A DNA stretch of 64,000 nucleotides from Setaria digitata (lineage: Eukaryota; Nematoda; Chromadorea; Rhabditida; Setariidae), in contig RCAB01000006.1 of assembly GCA_003640385.1 (NCBI GenBank), positions 434,001 to 498,000 on the forward strand, in the 5' to 3' direction. The notes under the pieces are model-generated. The model did no database searches. It was not told where the DNA came from and worked only from the letters and a program-made list of their open reading frames with translations. Shown one piece after another: positions 54,551-64,000 of this stretch (positions within the stretch are counted from its first letter, which is position 1; each line of letters opens with the position of its first letter). Both the position numbers and the translations under genes were made by a program.

Positions 54551-55518
54551 TCAAGTCATCAGCTTCACATATGAATTGTAATTTGACAAGTCCCTTTTCA
54601 GGATTTCACGCACCGGTCCCATTACACGCTCAAACCGTGCTCGATCTAATTTCACACATTTCAAAGGTGTTTTTGCAATTACAGTTGCTGCTCGAGGCCG
54701 ATCCAAGAGGAGAGCTATTTCCCCTGAAAAATAAAGCTTGAAGTTTTAATAAACCGAGTTTGCCTTTCAAAAGTTGCTACACTCAATCTGTACAAAGCAC
54801 AGGAAAGCGACAACACTTGAGATATATCTTATGTTTTTCTGTCTCTCACGGTATTACAAGATCAGTTTCAGTCAGGAAGCATATGGTACTATACCAATTT
54901 CAAATGAAGCTTTAAAAACATGCCAAAATAATCTGAAGAAGACAAATGTCCAACGACTTCAAAAGGTGCATCGTCACTTCGCTTTTGCAATACATCTGCC
55001 TGACCTTCTACAATGATGAAGAATTCATCACCAGGATGTCCCTAAATTAAAAAAAAAAAAAAGTGATAGCAATTTCCTCAGATGTACTTCGAATATAAAC
55101 AGTGCAAGGAAGAAACTTTCTGTAACTACAAGGAACTCCAGAAATAAAGAAATGCTCGATAGTTGGAGATGCTCTTCTGGTAAGTAATTCGAAAATCGAA
55201 ACTTGCACACTACACAATTTATTTCAAGTAAATTTATGCTACTTTATCATATTATTAAGCATGCAATTTTATGATTTGAAAATTCACTGGGATATACGAG
55301 ACAAGGAATGTGCTCGTAATTTACAATTTTTTGAAAACAGGGATTTGCAAAGGTGAACCTGTTCGACCACATGTGTTCCTGGCTCGAAATCGCATCTCTC
55401 TAAAGCATCTGCAACATTTGCTCGTTCCCATTTGTCGAGATCAGCTAAAATCAGGTACATGTGAAATTCATGAAATACATTCATAAAACACTAAAAGAAA
55501 AGACCCAACTGTCCTTGA

Positions 55519-55555
<37 letters not shown>

Positions 55556-58500
55556 AATCAAGTTAAAAGAAATAATCAAGCTGAAAATCTAGGATTTAAA
55601 ATAACATTTTATAAACAATAAAGTGTATAAAAACTTAATCAACCTCAACGCACCCAACACTCTACGCAATAACGTAGCAACGGTATTTCATCACAAACAA
55701 GAATGGCTTACACAATATTTGAACTTTCGATAGAAATTCATCATAAAGTTTCCTTTTTCGCATTGTGGATCCCATGAGGATCTGCCGATAAGTAATACGA
55801 TCAATTGCCCAACATTTCACTACATCTGATTTAGCGACTACAGTTGCGGCCCGTGGAGTACCGTAAATTAGAGCCAGTTCACCAAAACTGCCACCCTCCT
55901 TGATAGATAATGCATACTCACCGTTTACAAATACGTCAACCTGCAAAAGAAAGATGTTAAATCTTAAATTCCTGCTTTCATTAAATTATGTCAAAAACTC
56001 TATACAGAAGGAAAAAAAAATCAGGCATTATTCCCAAAAAAAAAGTTTGGAAAGACGCCTTTCAATAATGGACATGAAAAAAAAAAATCATTGGTACCTC
56101 CAGTGTCCACGATTAACCTTTTAAGATTATCAGATAGAGCAATCTTTGCTCGCTAAATGAATAATTTTAGGAAATGCTAAGAAAACTTACTTCACCAGAA
56201 TCGATCACATAGAAATTGTCACCCTCCTCACCTTGTTCAATGATGGTTTCACCCTTTTTCTTTTCAACTGGAAACATGGCATCATATATAGCTTTCTGTT
56301 CGTCTCCCTGAACACAACTAAATTTGGTCACGCGCTTATTTATCCCTACTATTAAACGTTTCAGTCGACGTCTGGATAAGGAAATGTGAAACAAACAAAC
56401 TACTCAGCGCTTAGCAATTAAAAGTTCGTCAACATCGCACATCCTTAAAGAACCAAGAGACAAGAGATAGAACTCCACAACTTCACTAGCATACAAATAA
56501 AAAAAAAAAAAAAAGCGAGCTTTTAAATGAGTTTTAAATTAAAAAAAAAAAGAGAAATCAAAAAGTAAAAATACTTCAAGGTGAGAAAAAAGTATATTTC
56601 TGCACATTGCAGCTTCCAGTGCTCTTCGAGTTTCATCATCTTTAGGTATCACTACCTTATCATAATTTGCAGCTTCATTTTCATCAGGTACCTGTAAAAC
56701 ATGCAAAACTTCTGGTTGATATCATAAAGGAATCTGGAATTCGGGAAAACTGGCAGTTTAACTAAACGAAGGGGAAAGTAAATAAACGGAGACCTCAGCA
56801 CTGACTGCAAGACGTCGGCGGTTGCCTTGTTGCATTTTTGGAGGTTCATCAATAGTATCATCATCATCTGCTGTTTCCACTCGTGGACTTGACACCTGTA
56901 AGAAAACTGTGTAAGAGACCTCCATACAGTCGACAAAGAATTGAAACAGTGGACTGGTTATAGAATAAAGTGGTAGAAATTATAAACGAACATTTTGAAA
57001 AGTTAATGAATTGCTTAACGCACTTGACATTCAATAATTAACTATAAATTGTTTCTGCGTTATACATGTTAAGCAGACAATGATGCAGAGAAGTGTACCA
57101 CAAGATTTTTGTCGCTCAGTTCCTGACTTTCGGTAGCATTAACTGAAGCGCAAGCAGAAGTTGTAGAGGAAGGAGATGCAGCAGAAAGAACAGTTGTAGC
57201 ACCTGTACTCAAGTTGCGACGTCTTTTCAAACTCAGATGCTGGCCCATTTTCAAAATTTGTATATTTTGATAGTCCCAACGTCAACCACAAACGGGCCAC
57301 CAGAAACACACCGACTGACCGACTCCCATGTGCGCTTTCGGCGTCACTCTTGCAGCCGCTGTCTGTGTATGTGTGTGTGCGTGCACCCTCACCCTCACAG
57401 TAGTCGTTAACAACAGCAAATAACGCCTGCGAGTAAAGCAGTAGCAAAAAGCAACGAGAGTAGCGGCAAACTACATACTATACAGCGATCAATGCAGCAT
57501 TTCTTCCTTTCTCCCATCACCATCATCCCGCTCGATTCCATTCCGTCGTTTTCGAAATACACAAATTCCTAACTCCCCCTCTTCATCTACTACAGCTTCT
57601 CTGCGCCGCTTTTCTGCCAACCTTGGTTTTTATTTCAACAGCGCTGCTGCTGAGCACTGAGGGGATCGCTTGGAAAATGGACAACATGGGTAGCAAGCAG
57701 TAAACTTCAGCATTCAGATATCGGTTGTAAGTTGTACACCTATACCATACCCGTACTATTATTATATCTCTCTCTTTTTCTTAGTATTTTATCAGCTGCA
57801 GTTGTCCAGTGAAGCCTAAAACTTATCTTTACGCGTCCTAATGTACACACAGCAACACATATGCAGCAGCACCAGCACTCCACTAGCTTATATTTGAATT
57901 GCAGAAGTTTATCTACATTATAAAAAATAGCTTCGTCGAAAGAAACCTTGAGTATTTACAACTAACACATTAGAATACTGCCACATTTGAAACAGACCAA
58001 CTGCTAATTTGGACCAATTAATTAAACTCGTTGGATGTAGAAAATCCTTTTTACTTACACCACCGAATCCCTTCCGGAAGGTACACTGTCTTACGTCAAA
58101 AGAATCATCAGAGCAAAATCTAGTCATTAAAACTCCAAGATGCATTATACTATTTTCCTCTTAAAAGAAGTAAAAAGTGTCTTTTAAATTATGTGCGATA
58201 CTTGAAATACGCTGTACTTTGTGCAAAATACTCAAGCACACGGACGCGGGAAAAAAGCGAAGGTAACATATTATACTTATGCAGCTGTTGATTAAATCTA
58301 AAATGCTGTCTAAAAAAACACAAAAAATTTAAAAATAAAAGCAGTTCCAAAAAATAAAAAAGACATAAACGACCACCAAAAGTTTCGTTGATTCTGAAAT
58401 AGTATGTATATACCATAAAATGTTATAGACGGTGTACACTTCCAATAAACGGTGTACAAAAGCTTCATATAGCAATAGCAAGAACTGGGTAACAATTGTC

Positions 58501-58800
58501 TCTTTCTGATACCTGTAGGCTTCCAGTTAAATGAATCACGTTACAAATAATCACATTCAAACTTCTTCCCCTCAAAATATAGCAGCCATAAATTTCAATA
58601 TAAAACATCAAAAAATATACCAGAGATCTTTGTTCGTTGAGCTTTTCAAAATGTTCTTTCAGAAATAAGATCGGATTTTCAGGTTTGTTTATGCACAAGC
58701 TTACAATTGCTTCCTTGACCAACTGCTGAATGTTATGCCGCTGTACATAGGCTTGACATTGAGCTAGCTGTGCCTCTTCACTGCTACCCCCTGATGCCAT
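54551..58800 (-). CDS. kin-2: cAMP-dependent protein kinase regulatory subunit, type I (KIN-2)
   Basis: Exons: 58800-58621, 56895-56794, 56691-56575, 56307-56191, 55940-55712, 55444-55359, 55041-54924, 54723-54551, giving 373 residues (human RI-alpha has 381). Exon 1 is the dimerisation/docking domain ([20 protein letters not shown]), which binds A-kinase anchoring proteins. Exon 2 has the pseudosubstrate [10 protein letters not shown], with Ala at the phosphoacceptor position, so it inhibits the catalytic subunit without being phosphorylated, as in type I subunits. cAMP site A is [20 protein letters not shown]; site B is [19 protein letters not shown]. Both keep the Glu and Arg that bind cAMP. 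The protein ends [10 protein letters not shown]. It releases the KIN-1 catalytic subunit when cAMP binds. The intron after 54924 has a GC donor. At 55712 the donor GTAAGC, not the overlapping GTGTAA, restores phase. An alternative first exon lies in intron 1. Confidence 0.97.
57099..57248 (-). CDS. kin-2: Alternative first coding exon of kin-2, putative N-myristoylation site
   Basis: An ATG at 57248 opens about 50 codons starting [14 protein letters not shown], followed by a Ser/Thr/Ala-rich stretch and ending SDKNL(V). Donors at 57102 (GTGGTA) and 57099 (GTACAC) are both phase 0 and would splice to the pseudosubstrate exon at 56895. The start fits the N-myristoylation pattern (Gly2, Ser6) with a basic cluster behind it. 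The resulting isoform would lack the docking domain but keep the pseudosubstrate and both cAMP sites, about 363 residues. Sequence just upstream (57260-57700) is less AT-rich than its surroundings and could be its own promoter. No transcript evidence; family knowledge supports alternative N-termini in PKA regulatory genes generally. Confidence 0.5.
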
Positions 58801-58812
58801 ATCCAAACCAAA

Positions 58813-58826
58813 CTAAAAATTAAAAT
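58813..58826 (-). promoter_or_regulatory. Probable spliced-leader acceptor of kin-2 long isoform
   Basis: On the minus strand, TATTTTAATTTTTAG ends 12 nt before the ATG of the docking-domain exon. With no upstream coding exon seen, it fits a trans-splice acceptor. Confidence 0.45.
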
Positions 58827-59015
58827 ATAAACCACGCGTCATATTAAATCAGAACACGATAACGTTCAATATCATAAAAAGCAAAGACTGTAATGACCAA
58901 CTCCCATAATCTATCCAGAAATACACCACGCGCTTTCAAAGTTTAACGACTTGACTGGCTGATCGGCCTCACAAAAATTTTCAATTTATCTAGCCAGGTT
59001 ATTGGATTCACGAAC
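58827..59015. other. kin-2 upstream flank
   Basis: Short AT-rich stretch between the kin-2 start and the inverted repeat. No gene or clear promoter motif seen. Confidence 0.4.
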
Positions 59016-59103
59016 TTGAAAGGTTTATTCTAGAAATCATATATATGAAGTTATATGTAATTATGTAACTTTCTATATATAATTTCTAGAATAAACCTTT
59101 CAA
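59016..59103. repeat. Inverted repeat with perfect 22-bp arms (88 bp)
   Basis: Left arm 59016-59037 (TTGAAAGGTTTATTCTAGAA plus AT) is the exact reverse complement of 59082-59103. The 44-bp spacer is AT-rich. It is too short for a transposase gene; a small non-autonomous element or a hairpin-forming element are both possible. No flanking target-site duplication was recognised. Confidence 0.75.
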
Positions 59104-61600
59104 ATTTACGAACAAGACACAAAAGAAAAATTTTGAAAACCTTACAACGGAAAAACGGACCAACATCAGGAAAGCTTCAAATAGGCATAAGTGAATCAAC
59201 ATAAGCAATTAAGTTGGCTGCCACACAGCACAGCGCTGGCTACTCAAGAAGTGCTTAATCATTTAGATTAATCCATATGATAGACTAATTGGTATACCCA
59301 CTTGAAACAACCGTTAAAAGTTTAAAAATAAGCAAATCAACATAGCAGGATAGGAGTATATATGTAGATAAAATTTGAACTTACAAGTAAGGCGAGCAAA
59401 ATGTATAAAAACTATCGATACGAAAAATCACATGTTAACAACGAATTATTTTCCGTGTTTTACTGGGTATTACTCACCAAGGGAAAACTTCGAAAACACT
59501 TCAGCCAATGGAAAACAGTTGTAGGCCAAGAAGTTTTGTTCCTTCTAGAAAACCTGAACCTTCCAGACACTAGCAAGATCAGACAGCATTGTGAGCACGG
59601 CTAATTTTATGTTCAGCATACCCCATTTCACAAATAATGATATGTTAAAAGTACACGAGAATTTCTCATCTAGTATGTAAAACTTGATGGTAGATTAATG
59701 AAATCTGCAAATGTCACCAGAACTAGAAACAACTAGGATGGAAAGTTAACCGAATACAACAAATTTATGAATATCAAATCAAAGAGGTTATAGATGGAAT
59801 GCAGCAATGAACAATGATGGCAAGAAAGAATGAGCCATAAAGTTATTAAATCATGTCAACTCATTTCATTTGATGCAGACAATGTACAGCACTCACTCTT
59901 ACTTTGGTTTAACATATTTTAAAACGAAAGGAAACTAAAAGTATTTCTCAAGTTCGGTATATGCAAGTTAGAAACACACTTTAAATGAAAAGGAAGACCC
60001 AGATACCAATCCATTGAAATCTACAAGTTGTGTCAATTATTGCTAAGTCGGAAGGCTTTTTTTTTTATTTTAGCACTGGAGTCATGAAGAACTAAGACCT
60101 GAGTATTACTACGTTTAAGACGATGAAACCTAGGCTTTTACGAGTACAGTGTTAATATTTGGAACAGCTTCAGTTCATCAGTTCATTTTCAAAAATGGCT
60201 GCACTGATTTGGTCAATATGAACACGACTGTCCGAAGCATCGGGAAAGCAATTGATGAGTGAATGGAATTGACTGAATGATTCCACGGGTAATAACTCCG
60301 GGTATATCAATCAATCTTTCACCCACCTCACATTTCTTGCGAAAGGAACAACGCACCTAAATGTTAGGGACAGTTCAACAGATTTTAATGATAAAGATGT
60401 GAACCAATTTATATTACCTATGTTCAGAGCGTTTCCTTACATATGCATACCTACTGCACATCGCAGTAACTGGAGATCAATGAACGATTCGAGTAATTCA
60501 TTGATAAATCGAAAAAAATAGTATCAGTGCTGAAAAAATTTTGAATAATTAGACCCATTGGACTTCGGCTGTTTTTTCCACTCCGACTGAAAAGCAGTCT
60601 TCTTAATCTTTTATGCAAGTTTCAACAACAGAGAAACTTGGTTGTAAGTCTTAGTACTTAGTAATAGTAGTGTTTTGTGTTGGCAGTTTACGAACTATTC
60701 ATGTATGTCACTTTTAGCTGTAATGTCATGGAAACACTGCAAAATTTTCCCCAAGATTAATGTATCTCTATGGTGCTCAGGAACAAACAAACCCATTTGA
60801 GACAGATAGCTTAATTAGATGTCGAATAAAATGATACAGAATCCCAAACACGCCGCTGATTAGTTAAAAGTCGAAGTAAAAGTGTAGAAAAGTAGGGTGA
60901 GCCACTTAGTATAGTAATCATCACACATTATACAAAATAGATTCTACCGATTGTAAGTGGCAAGAGACGAGATGTCCTTCAGGTCTAAACACAGAATGAT
61001 CTCAATTTTTTTTTCTTGTGTACGACAGGGTATATAACAAACGATATAACAAAAAATTTGTGCAATATGAAAAACAATTTCCCCAGAATTATAACACAAG
61101 AAAGGGAGGAATCAGAAATCCCTATTTTCAATGTCGACTTACAGGAAAAGGGCAGATGAAGTGAGTAAGATGATCGGTTTAATTCAGCATCGGTACAATG
61201 CTTTTGTAATGCTTCTCCTTCCTATATTGCTATATACGCTAGATACCTGATGTCTACTTAGCAACGTACTTCATCAATAATCAGTATGACAGATAGTACG
61301 CTACAAGCAAAGTTATCTGTTTTATTTGCAGTAGCTGACCAACAGCTGATCTCAAATTCGATCAACATTAACACTTGATTCTATCTCATGTCCTTAGTTT
61401 TAAGTACAGGACACATTACCATACACTTGTCGTATCCCAAAACAATTATGGTGAGGACACTTTTATACCTAACACGTCATCCTTCATTCTACTTGAAATT
61501 ACTAGGAGTGCATGTGCTATAGTAGAATGCAAACAAATAGATGTATTGATTGATCGATAACAAGCATAAGGGTAGAGGAGAGGGATGCAAAATAATTAAG
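59104..61600. other. Non-coding AT-rich region
   Basis: About 2.5 kb with no supported exon. Frames such as 59401-59604 and 61375-61560 have no splice links or recognisable residues. This is the distal 5' flank of kin-2. Confidence 0.5.
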
Positions 61601-62300
61601 GTGATAATGGGTAGAAAACTGGAAAGTGCTCACATCACGGAATCACTGTTCGCCTGCATGATAAATGGAGTTGTGGCTGTAGTGCAAACTACGTTCCGGA
61701 AGGAATGCAACGTTGGTTCCGGCGCGCTGCTCGTGGCCATACGTGTGGCGTATGAAGCATAAATATCGACAGAGTAGACTGCTGATACAGCAAGCAAACA
61801 CTAAAATGTCAATAACTGCAGCCGTAGAAATGGAAATCAGGGAGAGGGGGAGGCTGGAAAGGCAAATGTGTGAGCAAGAAGCGTGCAAGCTCGCGTGCAC
61901 GCTGCAGCAGTAACCGTGAGTATACTGCCCGGGGCAAATCACAAAGCAGATACGGTACTAATCATGACTGTTGGGCTACAGCCACCGGCGTTACCTGTAG
62001 CATGTAGTAGCAGAAGCAAGATTAGTGCTACTGCTACCGCTGCCCTACTGAACGACTCATTCAATTTAGAAAAAAGGAAGCTGAGCGCGTTGCTTGCAGG
62101 AATCGCTCGCTTGACAAGTCCTGGCTCAAATGCCCACTCACCCCTTCGTTTGCATCACCTCAAGGCAGTATCCATAACAACCGTGTGTGACAGCACCCCA
62201 ACGCCACCAAAGCTTCAAACACACACCCAGCCTGGTTTGGTTTCTCCTCGACAGGCAAAGTTACGAATGCCTGCCTGTCTGTGCGTTCGAGGCTGAATAG
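61601..62300. other. Locally GC-richer segment, function unknown
   Basis: Base composition rises here, with CpG-containing stretches near 61700-61760 and 61880-62280, and long open frames on both strands (61883-62296 plus, 61942-61643 minus). The plus frame is Ala/Ser/Thr/Pro-rich with no domain or signal peptide. Both strands being open points to composition rather than a gene; a promoter or first exon outside my recognition is possible. Confidence 0.3.
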
Positions 62301-63052
62301 AAAATATACGTGACATACATTACGAGTTTTTAATCGAACTCCAGTCTAAGACGGTTGCACATTTCGCCGCTAAATGAATTATCCACTCAACGAGAATTAC
62401 TCCGTGTAGCTGGATACGTTAGCGACAAGTCAATTACGTGACGGAGGACTTGGATTTCGTGGTAGTAGTAATCATTTATATTGTTCTAGCTTTTCGGACC
62501 GCGTCTAACAAATTCGTGTGAAGTGATTTAGAAACATTTGGAGCATTTGCTCGATTCCTTATTTTTTCTGATGTTCTAAATTCCAGGTTAGATTTTGAAA
62601 AGCAAAGTATCCCTGAAGTAATTAATAGCGTCCACATCTGTTTCAGCAAAACCTTACAGGAAAAGCTTCGCAAGCAGCTAGTGGTAAGAGAAGGTAAGGA
62701 CTGTTGAGAAGAATAATATCGTAATATGTTGAATAAACGCTCTTGTGTTTCATTGAAAAAAATCGACAAAAAAAAAACAAATTCCAATCGATAGCATCAT
62801 TATGTGTGACATTCGGATTACCCACTATCGTCCTTCTAGTCCAACTGAATGTTTCTACAAATGACGTAGCGTCCTCAGTTTTAACCATATGACATTACAC
62901 GAATAACCCCTCAACACCTACCCTAAAAAAGGGCAATCAATATGTTACACACTTTGAAAATTTCACAAATAGAAGGTGATCCACATACTGGTAAGGTAAA
63001 CAGATATTATGCACATCACCAGCAGGCAGAACTACGGCTCCCATCCCATTAC
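62301..63052. other. No gene recognised
   Basis: Overlapping short open frames on the minus strand (62476-62888) lack splice context and recognisable motifs. Confidence 0.4.
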
Positions 63053-63220
63053 CTTGCTGCTCAAAGCAATGAACAGCAGCTGACAAGTGACCCATCGCTT
63101 GTGCCATTTGCTGGCGCCATTCTCTATTCTTGTTTCTTGTTTATTGTTTCGTTTGTCGTTACCAAACCCAATCATTTTGGGACGTGGTTTAATTACACGC
63201 AACTTTGCTTCAAAAGCCAT
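63053..63220 (-). other. Possible coding segment, unresolved frame
   Basis: Minus strand: an ATG at 63220 opens MAFEAKLRVIKPRPKMIGFG with ordinary codon use. About 60 nt further on, the +1/-1 frame reads NREWRQQMAQAMGHLSAAVH and then CFEQQ, before a donor-like GTAATGG at 63052. Both pieces look more protein-like than chance, but they lie in different frames and no intron of usable size separates them. It may be a first exon with a sequence error, a pseudogene, or chance. Not recognised. Confidence 0.2.
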
Positions 63221-64000
63221 ACTTTTAATCGCTGCGTGGAATTTTAGCCAGAGTAGGTAATTTAATATTTTCAAAACACTTCGAAATAGCACTTCGTCCT
63301 CTATTTTCACCCTGTGGTCTTGCTTGATAAACATAATACTCTCGAAAGACACTTCCTTTGTGTCGGTTCCATAACAGTAGCCATCTACCTTGCAGGAATT
63401 TTTTTCAGTACTTTGCAACAGCTTTTCTTTAATGTATACTTAAGCCCTTCGTACTAAATGAAAGCATCAGATTTATGACGCTTGTAAAGAATTGTTGTCA
63501 GGCAAATGCTGGTTTAATTTCGACCACAATTTAGAGAAAATGAAACTGTACTTTGCTCTTTCTGTACAAAAAATATTAATTTAGAAGTAAGAAGTGCCAA
63601 TGCAACAGAAGTCTGAATTCTGAATTGTCTCTATACGTTAAGGACCGTTACTTCACTGTTTATTATCTTGTTCTAAATCCAAGCCCTCTTTTGTTTAAAA
63701 TTTCCTAGAAATGAATGAGAATAGGTAGTATAACAAGGTGATTCCCCATGTTGACTAAAGGTGTTTATAAATGTCACTTCGTAAATAACATTAGTCCTTT
63801 TCCTTCGACCAGAACTTTTTGAAACCGTTATAGTACTGAGAGAAAACTTGTTGTACGGAATGTTAGGTTTGTGATTTGATTAAATGTTTAATAATTGTTG
63901 TATTATAATGCGACAAGCGAACCAGACAAGATTTTCGAGTGGAAAATTCAGCGAAATTTTAAGTAACAGGCACAGTCGGAAAAGAAGTTTCCTCTTGGAG
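63221..64000. other. Right-edge AT-rich sequence
   Basis: No exon, RNA gene or repeat that I can support. Upstream exons or the promoter of the 63053-63220 candidate would be here if it is real. Confidence 0.4.

Noticed and set aside
55520..55551. Poly(A) run as a retrotransposon tail
   Set aside because: It lies inside a kin-2 intron with no adjacent reverse-transcriptase or element sequence, and similar homopolymers are common across the window.
61643..62296. Overlapping open frames of 99 and 137 codons on opposite strands
   Set aside because: No domain, signal peptide or splice context; both strands open because the local composition is GC-richer.
62942..63247. Plus-strand 101-codon frame
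   Set aside because: The opposite strand has more protein-like content, and the plus frame's hydrophobic part is the antisense of that segment.

Overview
The window is nuclear DNA from a nematode, probably a filarial or other clade III parasite. It is AT-rich. Genes are split into many short exons by AT-rich introns of about 50-550 bp with nematode-style TTTCAG or TTTTAG acceptors. Acceptor-like sites sit just in front of several start codons, as expected for spliced-leader trans-splicing. The products (CED-5/DOCK, KIN-2, SPL-1, WAKE/ANKFN1, clarin, CCDC6) are typical metazoan or nematode proteins. The lineage within nematodes is an inference from composition and intron style. No rRNA, tRNA, CRISPR, plasmid or transposon coding sequence was seen.

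Layout. 1-4354 (+): 3' part of an unrecognised multi-exon gene. 6832-10865 (-): complete CCDC6-family coiled-coil gene. 10970-11064: two abutting perfect palindromes. 12988-13445: an uninterrupted 458-bp (GT)n microsatellite. 14469-16938 (+): secreted/transmembrane protein with a ZP-C-like domain. 18348-19791 (+): clarin-like four-TM protein. 21752-33561 (+): CED-5/DOCK1-type Rac GEF in 39 recognised exons. 34578-37883 (-): C-type-lectin-domain protein with a long charged tail. 40983-45149 (+): sphingosine-1-phosphate lyase, complete. 47644-53527 (+): WAKE/ANKFN1-type protein (ankyrin, FN3, RA domain), 5' end unresolved. 54551-58800 (-): KIN-2, the PKA type I regulatory subunit, with an alternative first coding exon. 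58827-64000: no secure gene.

The genes do not form an operon or one pathway: strands alternate and spacers are 0.7-4 kb. Several belong to signalling and membrane biology (engulfment and Rac activation, cAMP signalling, sphingolipid breakdown, apical matrix and sensory membrane proteins).

Exon borders were placed by hand from GT-AG signals, reading phase and recalled family similarity. Phases were checked for CCDC6, clarin, CED-5, SPL-1 and KIN-2 and are consistent throughout. No undescribed multi-gene system was found. The best leads are a putative myristoylated KIN-2 isoform lacking the docking domain, a lectin-domain protein with a large lineage-specific-looking tail, a GT-to-AT splice-donor change in the WAKE gene, and two GC-AG introns.
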